Shown: positions 1 through 9,242 of the stretch, one piece after another
How positions within the stretch are numbered: the first letter of the stretch is position 1
Layout of the letters: each line of letters opens with the position of its first letter
Source: Vibrio intestinalis
GTDB taxonomy: Bacteria; Pseudomonadota; Gammaproteobacteria; Enterobacterales; Vibrionaceae
Assembly: GCF_025195085.2 (NCBI RefSeq)
Contig: NZ_JANAVY020000005.1
Location: 140,400 to 204,399, forward strand
Direction of reading: 5' to 3'
Length of the DNA: 64,000 nucleotides
The notes under the pieces: generated by a model
The model's database searches: none
The model's input: the letters and a program-made list of their open reading frames with translations, nothing else
What the model was told of the DNA's origin: nothing
Translations under genes and position numbers: made by a program

Positions 1-392
1 AACCGCTCTCGGCCATGCAATGAGATAAAGCTCGCCTCTTGCCATGGCCAACCTAGTTCAGCACACGCCAACTGCATACTGCTGAGGCTTGGTATAACGC
101 GAGCCTTGAGCGACAAGCGCTTATTTAGCATAGCGCCAATACCAAAAAACAATGGATCACCCGAGGCGAGCACAACCACCTGTAAGCCATCGTCTAAGCG
201 AGATTCAATGGCGCTTAACCAAGCGTTAAAGCCCATCGACATATCGAGAAATTCACCCCTAAATTGGGGAAACCACACTTTATGGCGCGCATGACCTGCC
301 AACACTTCTGCACTCGCGACACTATTGACCGCCTTGCTAGTTAAGCTTAAACAGCCATCTTCCGCGACACCAATAACCGTTAACTGGCTCAT
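1..392 (-). CDS. cbiE: Precorrin-6Y methyltransferase CbiE/CobL, partial
   Basis: The frame opens with ATG at 392 and runs off the left edge, giving about 130 residues. The start MSQLTVIGVAEDG and the central LASGDPLFFGIG are typical of CbiE-type SAM-dependent tetrapyrrole methyltransferases, which methylate C5/C15 of precorrin-6/7 in cobalamin synthesis. The GDP loop is the SAM and substrate region of this fold. It overlaps the cbiC stop by four bases (ATGA), so it is translationally coupled in the cbi operon. Whether a CbiT domain is fused downstream cannot be seen. Confidence 0.85.
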   Translation of the reverse strand, partial: MSQLTVIGVAEDGCLSLTSKAVNSVASAEVLAGHARHKVWFPQFRGEFLDMSMGFNAWLSAIESRLDDGLQVVVLASGDPLFFGIGAMLNKRLSLKARVIPSLSSMQLACAELGWPWQEASFISLHGRER

Positions 393-1054
393 ACTGCCTC
401 CGTTAATAACGCGTGAATAGTAGACACCACCAATGGGCTACCACCCTTGCGGCCCATACTGGTGATGTATGGAATATCCGTTTCGGTCAGCATTTGTTTC
501 GATTCTTCCGCCATGACAAAACCCACCGGAATACCAATAATCAACGCGGGTTTTACGCCGGTCTGTTTAGCAATCTCCATCGCTTCAATCAGCGCAGTCG
601 GAGCATTACCAACCGCCAATATCGCGCCTTGCAACAATCCTTGCTCTGCGCAATATCGAACCGCTTCAATTGAGCGAGTACGACCACTGGCTTTAGCGCG
701 GCGAATCACTTCTGGATCGCTGACAAAGCAGTGGGTTTGATTACCATGTACCGCTAACCTAGATTTGTTCAAGCCACTGATGATCATGCTGACATCAGTG
801 ATGATTGGCGCGCCAGACTTCAAGGTATCTAACGCTACTTGAGTGGCATTAGCGCTAAACCTAAACAGCTGTGCAAATTCAAAATCACCGGTGGTGTGAA
901 TCGCTCTTCGCACCACATTCCACTCACTTGGAGTAAACGAATGACCACCGTGTAACCGCTCTATTTCGTCATCAATGATGGCAAAAGAGCCTTGCTCTAT
1001 GGCGCGGCCTTGGGCGGTCATTTGCTGCATTACGGGTTCGGTTTTTTCTGTCAC
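389..1054 (-). CDS. cbiC: Precorrin-8X methylmutase CbiC/CobH
   Basis: This 221-residue protein has the usual length and motifs of CbiC/CobH, the cytoplasmic enzyme that moves the C11 methyl group to C12 to give (cobalt-)hydrogenobyrinate. Visible family features are RRAIHTTGDFEF with the likely catalytic His near the N-terminus, ITDVSMIISGL in the middle, and AVGNAPTAL followed by IGIPVGFV towards the end. The start overlaps the cbiD stop and its own stop overlaps the cbiE start, both by four bases, which indicates coupled translation in one riboswitch-controlled operon. Confidence 0.92.
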   Translation of the reverse strand: MTEKTEPVMQQMTAQGRAIEQGSFAIIDDEIERLHGGHSFTPSEWNVVRRAIHTTGDFEFAQLFRFSANATQVALDTLKSGAPIITDVSMIISGLNKSRLAVHGNQTHCFVSDPEVIRRAKASGRTRSIEAVRYCAEQGLLQGAILAVGNAPTALIEAMEIAKQTGVKPALIIGIPVGFVMAEESKQMLTETDIPYITSMGRKGGSPLVVSTIHALLTEAV

Positions 1055-2190
1055 TGGAGTTCCTCAACAAAAGGCTTTTCGGTTAACGGTTGCCAATTGG
1101 CTAACTGGGGGCCATCAAAATCGACCAAGGTCACTTCAACTGGAATTTCATGTTTGATGTAGTCACTGCAATGTTGCTGTGCGAGCTGACATAGATCGGT
1201 AAGAAATCCTTGGCCTTCAGGCATGTCGCGAACCAGATCAAGTACTTGTCTACCAGTGCGCGCACAGCGAATTTGCTCAATGATGTGGGTGGGAATTTGG
1301 CAAAGTTCAGCCCGCTGCGCCAAGAGTTCAAAGTCAATACCACGGCCTGATACGTGGGTCATCATGGTGCCTGATATTAGCTTACATAACTTACCGACCA
1401 TCACGACCAAATGCAGCGAATCCGATTTACAACGCTTCGCACAGCGCAATCCAACACCAATAAAATCCCCTGCCTGAACAAACTGCATTGGCTGCATAGT
1501 TGAATGAATTTTCATTGCGGCGGCTTCGGTTCGCCCTCCCGTGGTCAAACAAAAAGCGCGCAAGCCATTTTCAGTGCCAATCTCAATGCTTTGGCGCACA
1601 GAGGCAGCGTAAGCAGACGTGGAAAATGGTTTTACCGTACCGCGAGTACCCAATATTGAAATACCACCAATCAATCCAAGCCTTTCGCTAATGGTTTGCT
1701 TTGCGGCTTGTTCGCCTTCGGGCACGCTGATGGTTACTGACAGACCTTGATTTGGTGTCGTGCTATGACGCCTTTCTCTTTCCATCATGGCGATAATATT
1801 GGCACGAGGAACAGGGTTAATGGCAGGTTGCCCAACGGGGAGTTCTAAACCGGGTAAAGTCACCGTTGCTACGCCTATACCGCCGTAAATCGTGACGTCA
1901 GCTTGGCTATCTTCCAATTGAACGAAAGATTGAATCGCTAAGCCATGCGTGCAATCAGGGTCATCACCGCCATCTTTGATTACTTGAGCTAACACGCCAA
2001 TCTCAGTCGGTAGATATTCAACGGCAAAACTGGCGGCATCGCCATTTGGCAATGTGATAGTGACCGATGCATCAAAGGCTTGGGTTAACAAAGCACGTGT
2101 TGCTGCAGCACTTGCTGCGGCTGCGCAAGCACCGGTCGTGAAGCCAGTTCTTAACTCGCCACGATTAGCTGAGCGTTTTAAACGAGACAC
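1051..2190 (-). CDS. cbiD: Cobalt-precorrin-5B C1-methyltransferase CbiD
   Basis: The 379-residue product begins MSRLKRS from a GTG codon, and the N-terminal LRTGFTTGACAAAA is the CbiD signature. CbiD methylates C1 of cobalt-precorrin-5B in the anaerobic (early cobalt insertion) branch of cobalamin synthesis. ILGTRGTVKPFS and CLTTGGRTE are further family blocks. The gene follows a 54-codon ORF by six bases, has no strong ribosome site of its own and overlaps cbiC by four bases, so it probably depends on coupling with the small upstream ORF. Confidence 0.92.
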   Translation of the reverse strand: MSRLKRSANRGELRTGFTTGACAAAASAAATRALLTQAFDASVTITLPNGDAASFAVEYLPTEIGVLAQVIKDGGDDPDCTHGLAIQSFVQLEDSQADVTIYGGIGVATVTLPGLELPVGQPAINPVPRANIIAMMERERRHSTTPNQGLSVTISVPEGEQAAKQTISERLGLIGGISILGTRGTVKPFSTSAYAASVRQSIEIGTENGLRAFCLTTGGRTEAAAMKIHSTMQPMQFVQAGDFIGVGLRCAKRCKSDSLHLVVMVGKLCKLISGTMMTHVSGRGIDFELLAQRAELCQIPTHIIEQIRCARTGRQVLDLVRDMPEGQGFLTDLCQLAQQHCSDYIKHEIPVEVTLVDFDGPQLANWQPLTEKPFVEELQ

Positions 2191-2196
2191 AGGAAG

Positions 2197-2361
2197 TTAC
2201 TCGTTCGCACCACCTTGCCTAAACATGGCTTCTGAGTTCTGACTTTGAATAGGGTATAGCCCGACCAAATTTAAATTTAATCGAGACAGATATGCGACAT
2301 CAGCTGTGTTTGCCAACTGATGGATTGATTTTTCTTGAGCAAAGACGTTCCGTAGCGCCAT
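2197..2361 (-). CDS. Small 54-residue ORF between B12 riboswitch and cbiD
   Basis: ATG at 2361 is preceded by AGGAG at a seven-base spacing, and the frame stops six bases before the cbiD GTG. The product starts MALRNVFAQEK and ends FRQGGANE; I do not recognise it. Its place between the cobalamin riboswitch and cbiD suggests a translated first cistron or a leader that delivers ribosomes to cbiD, which has a poor site itself. The frame could extend upstream to 2421, but that start lacks a good ribosome site. It may instead be non-functional leader RNA. Confidence 0.5.
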   Translation of the reverse strand: MALRNVFAQEKSIHQLANTADVAYLSRLNLNLVGLYPIQSQNSEAMFRQGGANE

Positions 2362-2464
2362 CAAAAACACTCCTGTGTTTAACGCCAACAGCTCGGTTTG
2401 AACAGAATAATAAACCTTCAAACATCCGAATCTGGGAACCCCCGCCCATACTGCCGGCCAACGT

Positions 2465-2575
2465 TAAACTTAGGTAATCTGACTTGGCGCTTGGCCTTAC
2501 AGTTGCGGGTACAGTTTAGGCTTCTCACCTAATTCCCCTAAGTTCAGTGGATGAAGCGATAATGACAGGAATGAA
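2465..2575 (-). promoter_or_regulatory. Cobalamin (B12) riboswitch
   Basis: On the minus strand, 2575 down to about 2465 shows the conserved cobalamin aptamer blocks in order: GGGGAATTAGGTGAGAAGCC, then CTGTACCCGCAACTGTAAG, then the B12-box-like GCCAAGTCAGATTACCT. It lies directly upstream of the small ORF and cbiD, as expected for feedback repression of cobalamin genes by adenosylcobalamin. A GC-rich stretch at about 2440-2460 may belong to the expression platform. No separate promoter could be assigned in 2576-2738. Confidence 0.85.
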
Positions 2576-2738
2576 AATAGTTCTTATTGATTCAGATCAG
2601 TTTGCGAAAATGATTGCGGGTTTTTATGTGCTTTTAGAACAAAGTCGTGTACTTCGCTAACTAAACCTACAAATAACCCATTGACCAGTAGGGATATTTT
2701 CGTATGCTGAACGGGTACCACATAGAAAGGAGCGCTTT

Positions 2739-3167
2739 GTGACACACTATTCAATCAGTGATGATGCCGATAGGATCGACTTCGACACCGTGCATCAGTT
2801 TTTATCCAATAGCTACTGGGCAAAAGGGATTCCAGCACAAACACTGCGCCGTGGACTAAGCCACTCACTCTGCTTTGGTGTTTATGAAAATCACACCAAC
2901 CAAGTTGGCTTTGCCCGCGTAATCAGTGATTTCGCCACCTACGCATACATTTTGGATGTTTTCATTTTAGAGCCCCACCGCGGACAAGGGGTAGGCAAAG
3001 ATCTGATTGCCACAATCCTAAAGCATCCTGATCTACAAGGCATACGCAGAATTTCACTCGGCACAAAAGACGCACATGGGTTATATGCTCAATATGGATT
3101 TAAACCTATTGATAGCCCAGAAAATGTAATGCAAATTTGGCAGCCCGATCTCTATCTAAACAGTTAG
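2739..3167 (+). CDS. GNAT-family N-acetyltransferase
   Basis: GTG at 2739 follows AAAGGAGCGCTTT, a strong ribosome site, giving 142 residues. LEPHRGQGVGKDLI is the acetyl-CoA-binding motif A (Q/RxxGxG/A) of the GNAT fold, and LYAQYGFKPI is the C-terminal motif B. The arrangement resembles small YjaB/ElaA-like acetyltransferases; the acceptor is unknown. The gene stands alone, divergent from the cbi operon, and ends before a hairpin terminator. Confidence 0.85.
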   Translation: MTHYSISDDADRIDFDTVHQFLSNSYWAKGIPAQTLRRGLSHSLCFGVYENHTNQVGFARVISDFATYAYILDVFILEPHRGQGVGKDLIATILKHPDLQGIRRISLGTKDAHGLYAQYGFKPIDSPENVMQIWQPDLYLNS

Positions 3168-3205
3168 TCGTGTATCAACGTATTTCACGCAGACTCAGGA
3201 TACTA

Positions 3206-3232
3206 AAAAGCCTAAGCATGGCTTAGGCTTTA
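3206..3232. terminator. Bidirectional intrinsic terminator
   Basis: AAAGCCTAAGC and GCTTAGGCTTT form a perfect stem around a short loop, with A and T runs at the ends. It lies between the convergent acetyltransferase and Sel1-repeat genes. Confidence 0.8.
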
Positions 3233-3268
3233 GTGATCAAACTCGGCTTAATCTAGCGCAAACAGTAA

Positions 3269-4276
3269 TTACCAGATTTCGTCAGTAATCGACTCTTTGT
3301 ATTGCTCAGATTTTGCGATGTGTTCTTCCGACATATATTGTTTTACGTCGCGAATCTCTTTCGCTGCATCTTCATCACCATTTTCATCAGCGATCTCAAA
3401 CCATGCCAGAGCTTTAACGAAATCACTTGGAATACCATGACCATTGCGATATGCGTAACCAACCATGTATTGCGCGTAGACGTTATCTAGCATTGCGGCC
3501 TTCTCAAAAAAGGCGAATGCTTGCGCGTAATCCGTTGTTTTAAAACCACAGCGCTGTTTGTACTCTGGGTAATAATAAATGTCGCCCATCTTAGCAAACG
3601 AACGTGGGTGTTCATCAAATTCAATCGCTTGTTCTAGCCAATGCATCGCTTTTTTACAGCTTGTTTCAACACCTTCACCATTTAAGTATGACACGCCAAG
3701 GTTGTACATCGCGCTAACGTTTTGCTTATTGGCCGCCTGTTCAAACCAATAAGCCGCCTTGGTGTAATCTTGAGTAACACCTACTCCATCATTGTACGAA
3801 AACGCCAACTGGTACATCGCATCATCAGAGCCTAACTTAGCAGCTTTTAGGTAATAGTCGTTGCCTTTGCTCACGTTTGCATCTGTACCTTCGCCATCAA
3901 AGTACATTACACCTAAGCTGTAGAGTACATATGGGTCTTGGCTAGCTTCTGCTTTATGAAACAGTTCCAACGCCTTTTTGTAATTACCCTCAGAGTATTC
4001 CATGTCTGCCTTAACAGCTTCAGCGCCATCGTGGCCTGCTTTCACAGCGCGTTCAATGTATTCATGGCCAAGATCTAAGCCATCTTGCATGATCGAGTTG
4101 TCAATCAAAAAGCTGCCCGCTTGAAAAAGTACTTCAGGGTCATTGCTGTTAGTCGCCTTCGTAATCAAAGCCATATCTTCAGCTTCGAAATCTTCCCAAC
4201 TTAAATCGTAAGCATGAGCTTGATAAGACATCAGCAGAGCAGCTGAAGAGAGGAGAGCAAAAGAACGTTTTTTCAT
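3269..4276 (-). CDS. Secreted Sel1-like (TPR) repeat protein
   Basis: The 335-residue protein has a signal peptide (KKRSFALLSSAALLMSYQAHA, cleavage after AHA) followed by tandem Sel1-like repeats of about 36 residues, for example YSLGVMYFDGEGTD, YQLAFSYNDGVGVTQ, YNLGVSYLNGEGVE and YMVGYAYRNGHGIP. These alpha-solenoid repeats mediate protein contacts; the protein is probably periplasmic. No catalytic motif is visible and the partner cannot be predicted. The gene is monocistronic and convergent with the acetyltransferase gene. Confidence 0.8.
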   Translation of the reverse strand: MKKRSFALLSSAALLMSYQAHAYDLSWEDFEAEDMALITKATNSNDPEVLFQAGSFLIDNSIMQDGLDLGHEYIERAVKAGHDGAEAVKADMEYSEGNYKKALELFHKAEASQDPYVLYSLGVMYFDGEGTDANVSKGNDYYLKAAKLGSDDAMYQLAFSYNDGVGVTQDYTKAAYWFEQAANKQNVSAMYNLGVSYLNGEGVETSCKKAMHWLEQAIEFDEHPRSFAKMGDIYYYPEYKQRCGFKTTDYAQAFAFFEKAAMLDNVYAQYMVGYAYRNGHGIPSDFVKALAWFEIADENGDEDAAKEIRDVKQYMSEEHIAKSEQYKESITDEIW

Positions 4277-4493
4277 AATAGCCTTAATATAATCTATTGA
4301 ATTTATTAGTTTTCGCCAATCCTATACAACAATCATTGCAAGCTCCAGACAAATCAAAGCCAATGCAACTTCTTTCATCGTAACGTGACAAAAATCACAT
4401 CAAACCAGTTTAATTTACGGATTTTCGCTTCAATTACGTTCATTGTTTACCTCTTTCAGCACCTTCATACTCTGTTTCAATCTCACTAGCTGT

Positions 4494-5729
4494 ATGAAAA
4501 CTATGAATAAACTAAAACTCACTACCCTCTCTATTGCCATTGCACTGCTAGCAGGTTGTGGCAGCGATGAAAGCAACGATACCAACCCAAATAACGGCAA
4601 TACGCCATCAAATAGCAAAAACCAAGCGCTGTTAAGCAAAGCGGCGAACATTTCCATCACAGATTCAGGCTCGTCGCTGGGCAAATGTACCAGCGGCGTT
4701 GGCAACACTTACCAAACTGAAAACCTCTTCATTGAAGCAACAGCGGCCAACATTACTGCGAGCCAGCTGCAACAAGCCGGTCAAATTGCCCAAGTAGCGC
4801 TTGATGAATTGAAGGCGGATGCCAACCTGACAACCGCAGAACTAGGGCTAAATAGCGAGCGCTGGACCGTATGTTTTAACGACCCTAACGGTGGTGGTCA
4901 TTCAGGCTCTGCGTATGAGAACAGTTGGGAACAACACCTTAAATCAGACCCTAGCGATCTATACCGCCTAGCGAAGCATGAGATGACTCATGTTGCTGGT
5001 TTCGAGTTCTTTGGCGGTGAGACAAACAGTGGCGAGGTTTACAAATGGTTTACTGAAGCACTCGCAGTTTACATTGCTCAAGCAGATAAAATTGTGCCCG
5101 CGCGTGAAATCGACAATTATGCTGCGGTAGTTGGTATTGTATCGCCAATAACCATCAACACTCACACGACAGAAAATACCGTTAAAGCAAAATACGAAAA
5201 CGTCTACGACATCTACGTAACCACTATTGCTGTACTAAGCAAGAAATACGGTATTTCGGTGCGTGATTGGTTTGATCTTTACACGGAAGCTAAGTCATCA
5301 GGCGACTTTAAAGCAGCTTTTAATACCTTCATGACAGCAAAAGGGGCGACTGGCGTTACTCATAATAATCTAGAAGACCTAACAACTTGGAAAAATCTAG
5401 TTGCAGGTTATGTTGAAAGTGACATGTCTAACCAAGTGAATATTGAAGCCGATTACCCAGCCGAGTTCGTATTTATTGAAGCAATTGACTACAAAAACAG
5501 CGGCGTTTCAGCGCAAATTGGCCGCAGTGACGTGGCAGCGACGACAGGCACTGTCTACTTCAATGGCGATACTATCGCTGACGGCGTGCATAAGGTTTAC
5601 ACCGAAAGTGAAATCAATGGTAAGTGGTACATGATTGGCCCTGTAAATGTTGAATTTAGTAATGGCAACGTGATCAATACCAATACGATTAATTTCAAAG
5701 GTGCACCAAAAGAAGAGTACGTGGATTAA
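4494..5729 (+). CDS. Putative zinc-metalloprotease lipoprotein (HExxH)
   Basis: Starting at ATG 4494 (or 4503), the product has a lipoprotein signal with lipobox ALLAGC and a Ser/Asn/Gly-rich linker. HEMTH (about residues 162-166) and a glutamate in WFTEALAVY (about residue 188) fit a gluzincin-like zinc site. It is probably a surface or periplasmic lipoprotein peptidase of about 411 residues. I do not recognise the exact family. The ribosome site is weak, and an in-frame upstream start at 4443 would place extra residues before the signal peptide, so it was rejected. A terminator follows at 5749-5779. Confidence 0.65.
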   Translation: MKTMNKLKLTTLSIAIALLAGCGSDESNDTNPNNGNTPSNSKNQALLSKAANISITDSGSSLGKCTSGVGNTYQTENLFIEATAANITASQLQQAGQIAQVALDELKADANLTTAELGLNSERWTVCFNDPNGGGHSGSAYENSWEQHLKSDPSDLYRLAKHEMTHVAGFEFFGGETNSGEVYKWFTEALAVYIAQADKIVPAREIDNYAAVVGIVSPITINTHTTENTVKAKYENVYDIYVTTIAVLSKKYGISVRDWFDLYTEAKSSGDFKAAFNTFMTAKGATGVTHNNLEDLTTWKNLVAGYVESDMSNQVNIEADYPAEFVFIEAIDYKNSGVSAQIGRSDVAATTGTVYFNGDTIADGVHKVYTESEINGKWYMIGPVNVEFSNGNVINTNTINFKGAPKEEYVD

Positions 5730-5748
5730 ATCTCGCGCTTTATAACCA

Positions 5749-5779
5749 AACAAAGCCCTATCTAGGGCTTTGTTTTATT
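5749..5779. terminator. Intrinsic terminator
   Basis: AACAAAGCCCTA and TAGGGCTTTGTT form a stem followed by TTATTTT on the plus strand. It ends the lipoprotein gene and can also serve the convergent chemoreceptor gene. Confidence 0.85.
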
Positions 5780-5812
5780 TTGTGCGTTCTAATTTACTAT
5801 CTGATATATCGA

Positions 5813-7411
5813 TTAACGTCGCTCGTTAAACGTATCTCTTAACCCTGCTAGCTCGACTGCTTTGGCTGATATATCGCTAGATTGCGAACTCACAATTTCA
5901 GCTTGTTGAGCGTTATGCTGGGATAACCCATCAATTTGCTCGATATTATTACTTATCTCTTTTGAGAGCTTAGCTTGCTGTTGAGCGACATCGGATATCT
6001 GTTGAGACAGCTGAGAAATATCGGCCATAGACCCCATCACCGCCGATAATGACTGCTGAGAATAGAGTGCTTGATCAACACAGAGATCCACGGTCTCTTT
6101 CTCTTTGCCCATTACCGATTGCCAGTGTTTGAGCGTCTCTTGCATGCCAGAGATGGAAGATTGAATCTGCTCGGTTGCTGTATTAGTACGCGAAGATAAG
6201 TTTCTAACCTCGTCTGCGACCACAGCAAAACCTCGCCCTGATTCACCTGCCCTTGCCGCTTCAATGGCTGCATTGAGCGCCAACAAGTTGGTCTGCTCAG
6301 CAATACCTTTGATTTCCACCATGATAGAGTCAATCTTCTCGGCTTCTTGAGTCAACTCAGCGGAAGATTCCGTCGACTTCTGAATTTGCCCTGAAAGCGA
6401 ATCAATCGCCGTTTTGGTTTGCTGCATATTATTTTCAGCGCTCACACATTGCTGATTTGCATGCTCTACTTGCTCTGAAGCTTGGCTGATACGCTGCTCA
6501 ACATCATCTATCGCGGCAACGATTTTCTCGACCGAATGGGAAATATGATGAATTTCGGTCGCCTCTTTCTCTACGCCATCTTGGGTATCTTCAGCGGCGC
6601 GTTTGAGGTTTGAAACATTCAGCTCTAATCCACCGCACTGATCTTGTACGCGGCCTAAGATTGTGTGAATTTTGCCTTGCGCCATCTTAAGGTGGTAGTC
6701 CGCAGCGCTGTGCGGCAGAGAACCTGAAAACACCAAACGTGACACGCTATCGTATTGGCTAAGTAAGGTTTGATAAAACTTAGGAGCTAAACCTATCTCT
6801 GGATAGAAACAGACAAACGGCAATGCCACCAACAATGCACTGACCAAAGGAACAAACTGAGCCGACGCAACCGTCGCAATTGCCAATAGAACAAAAGTAA
6901 TTAAGCGGAACTGGAATAAGCTCCAAAACGGCACTAATGATTTGCCAGTGTTGACCTTTTTGTATAAACGTTCAGCGCGATTTTTAAGTTTTTCATCAAG
7001 GGGGGAACGCACTGATTGGTAGCCTACTACCGAGCCATTTCGCAAAATAGGGGTGACAAACGCATCTACCCAATAGTAGCGCCCATCTTTACAACGGTTT
7101 TTCACTGCACCACGCCACGATGCACCAGCCTCTAAGTTAACCCAAAGGTCTTTAAATGCGGCTTTTGGCATGTCTGGATGGCGTACAATATTGTGATTGG
7201 AATTCACCAGCTCTTCTTGGCTGAACCCACACACTCGAGAAAAAGCTTCGTTAGCGTAAGTGATGACGCCTCTGGTATCCGTAGTTGAAACTAATTCCTC
7301 ATTAAATTTAACTTCTTCATCTACGACATTCTTATTTCTGCGACCCATTTCCTGTCTCATCTCTGCGATTACCGCGGCATAAGTTACACTTTTAGGGTAG
7401 TTGATATCCAC
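5813..7411 (-). CDS. Aer-like PAS-domain methyl-accepting chemotaxis protein
   Basis: The 532-residue protein starts with a cytoplasmic PAS domain (about residues 35-140, with [14 protein letters not shown] and NIVRHPDMP), as in aerotaxis receptor Aer. Two close hydrophobic segments around residues 168-207 form a membrane hairpin without a periplasmic ligand domain. A long coiled-coil signalling domain follows with the conserved tip [16 protein letters not shown]. It should report redox or oxygen status to CheA/CheW. The ligand, possibly FAD, is inferred from family knowledge only. Confidence 0.88.
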   Translation of the reverse strand: MDINYPKSVTYAAVIAEMRQEMGRRNKNVVDEEVKFNEELVSTTDTRGVITYANEAFSRVCGFSQEELVNSNHNIVRHPDMPKAAFKDLWVNLEAGASWRGAVKNRCKDGRYYWVDAFVTPILRNGSVVGYQSVRSPLDEKLKNRAERLYKKVNTGKSLVPFWSLFQFRLITFVLLAIATVASAQFVPLVSALLVALPFVCFYPEIGLAPKFYQTLLSQYDSVSRLVFSGSLPHSAADYHLKMAQGKIHTILGRVQDQCGGLELNVSNLKRAAEDTQDGVEKEATEIHHISHSVEKIVAAIDDVEQRISQASEQVEHANQQCVSAENNMQQTKTAIDSLSGQIQKSTESSAELTQEAEKIDSIMVEIKGIAEQTNLLALNAAIEAARAGESGRGFAVVADEVRNLSSRTNTATEQIQSSISGMQETLKHWQSVMGKEKETVDLCVDQALYSQQSLSAVMGSMADISQLSQQISDVAQQQAKLSKEISNNIEQIDGLSQHNAQQAEIVSSQSSDISAKAVELAGLRDTFNERR

Positions 7412-8003
7412 ATTTTCCGTAGAGTTAATCTTATAAATTTGAAGTTAATAGAATTAGCGCATTATTTAGACAAATTGTTGCACAGTTATTTACATAAACT
7501 TCATCAATAAACGCGTAAAGTTTTTGAGTTAAACAGACAATAAGACAAGGTTAGAAGCAGAGGAGAAAAAGGAAGGCGAGCAAGCAAAGATAATAAATAA
7601 CTCACTGTATATAAAGTATTTTATCAATTATTGCTTGCTAAGAACGAATACTAAACCAAACAACTAAGTTGATAAATGGCCGTCAAATCAAGCTTGGGCA
7701 AGGTCAATCTAAATATGCGTATCAATTTGAATCAACACCATCCAATCACGGCCATAAATTGTAAGTCAAACGGACTCACTGGCGAAAGGCTAAAAACCGA
7801 GGGCGGCCATTAAACGGTATGGCCATGAAATATGACCTGAGTTGACCAAATCGAAAATGGTAAAGAACACCACACTAATAACCGCGAGTTTCGCCAGTCT
7901 TGCAACAATAAACATACTTAAACCCAATATCACTATGCAGCAGTGAGCTGCTGACCATCATATTTTGTTGATTATATCCAATAAATGACAAAATAGTCAG
8001 AGC
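7412..8003. other. Intergenic region between chemoreceptor and ankyrin genes
   Basis: About 590 bases without a recognised gene. It is AT-rich next to the chemoreceptor start (likely its promoter, 7412-7520). Further right the only candidate is the 41-codon minus-strand ORF at 7790-7915. No repeat or RNA motif was recognised. Confidence 0.5.
7790..7915 (-). CDS. Possible 41-residue single-span membrane protein
   Basis: An ORF from ATG 7915 to TAG 7790 encodes MFIVARLAKLAVISVVFFTI, then FDLVNSGHISWPYRL and a short tail. This is one hydrophobic segment after a basic start, a common layout for small bacterial membrane proteins. The ribosome site is weak and the family is unknown, so this is tentative. 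Confidence 0.4.
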   Translation of the reverse strand: MFIVARLAKLAVISVVFFTIFDLVNSGHISWPYRLMAALGF

Positions 8004-9089
8004 CTAAAACGGCTCACTCTCGGTATATTCTTCAAGTTGTTGGTAACTACCATGGCTTCGCGCACCGTAACTCTCTAGCAATTGCTTTAACTCTTCTGAT
8101 AAGTGAGGCAATAACGCATGCAGGATAGTTTCATGCGTAAAGGTGCGATGATTGACCTGAGCACCCTGCTCCAAAAGCAAACGGACAAGCGGCAAATCAA
8201 TATTCGTTCTTGCCAGAGCCGCAAACAGTGGCGAATGGTTATTGGCATCGCGATAGTTAACATTAGCGCCTTTAGCAACTAACTTAGTCGCATACTCTTC
8301 CATGCCTTGACGGCCGCTCGCTTCCACTAGAGCTAACATGCCATTTGAAGCCATTTCGTTAACGTCACAACCTTGGCTAAGACACAACTCAAAGAGCGCT
8401 TCGTCTTCAAGAAGCAGCGACAACATCAACCAATCTGCCGAAAGGCCCTGATAAAAGTAACCTTGATAGTGCTCAGTGAGAGAAGCGAACTCTTGCAACA
8501 ACGCTAAATCAGGTTGTTGCCACATCCCATGCCCTTGCTGTAAGTAGGCTTTCGCTACTGGCGTGTAGTTAGCTGGATGCTTGTAATATGCCAGTTGCTT
8601 GTAGAGTTTTTCATTTAGCCAGGCTGTGACAGCTGTTTTATCAGAGTGCTGCAGCATCCATGAGAAATTCGGATTATCCGGTTTGATCAAATACAGGCAT
8701 TTTGAGTCAACTTTTGCGCCGAGCTGAATCATTTGCTCTGCAAGGGATCGCTCAGTAAATGCCTTTAAGTAGCGCGTTAGCAAAGAGTTTTTAAACACCT
8801 GTTGCCAATTTTCAAAGTTCACCGACGCAAAATACGCGTCAAACGTCTGCTCAAAATCGAGCTTTGCCAGCGCGGCCAAGACGAAAAACTCGTTTTCTTG
8901 GCTGTGATAAGCAATCTGCTCTTTATGAAAGACTTGGGTAAATAAGCCCGAATATTTAGTCGTGGTTAAGATTTTTAAAATGCGATGAAACTGGCGGTTA
9001 GACGTAAATTGCGCCATGTATAAGTGGCTAACATCGCCCGCTTCAGCAAAGCGCTGCAATTCTAAATAGGTAAACTCTGGGTGGCTCAT
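8004..9089 (-). CDS. Ankyrin-repeat protein
   Basis: ATG 9089 is preceded by GGAGG at a good distance, so the 361-residue form starting MSHPEFTYLELQRF is preferred over an in-frame start at 9143. The C-terminal third carries ankyrin repeats (ASNGMLALVEASGR, DANNHSPLFAALA, FTHETILHALLPHL). The N-terminal part is helical without a recognised domain. Ankyrin repeats mediate protein contacts. No signal peptide is seen, so it is probably cytoplasmic, and the partner is unknown. Confidence 0.75.
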   Translation of the reverse strand: MSHPEFTYLELQRFAEAGDVSHLYMAQFTSNRQFHRILKILTTTKYSGLFTQVFHKEQIAYHSQENEFFVLAALAKLDFEQTFDAYFASVNFENWQQVFKNSLLTRYLKAFTERSLAEQMIQLGAKVDSKCLYLIKPDNPNFSWMLQHSDKTAVTAWLNEKLYKQLAYYKHPANYTPVAKAYLQQGHGMWQQPDLALLQEFASLTEHYQGYFYQGLSADWLMLSLLLEDEALFELCLSQGCDVNEMASNGMLALVEASGRQGMEEYATKLVAKGANVNYRDANNHSPLFAALARTNIDLPLVRLLLEQGAQVNHRTFTHETILHALLPHLSEELKQLLESYGARSHGSYQQLEEYTESEPF

Positions 9090-9186
9090 ATTGCCTCCGA
9101 CAACCATCGATAGAACACTATACCGAAAAACCCGACAAAGCAATGATACTTATCGCTTCTCGGCAACAGTTTATCGCAGACAAAAG

Positions 9187-9214
9187 AAAAGCCCTTTCCA
9201 AACGGAAAGGGCTT
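9187..9214. terminator. Bidirectional intrinsic terminator
   Basis: AAGCCCTTTCC and GGAAAGGGCTTT form a strong stem. It lies just downstream of ackA (minus strand) and upstream of the ankyrin gene. Confidence 0.85.
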
Positions 9215-9242
9215 TAGCTTAGTTCCCAAAATGAGTAGAGTT

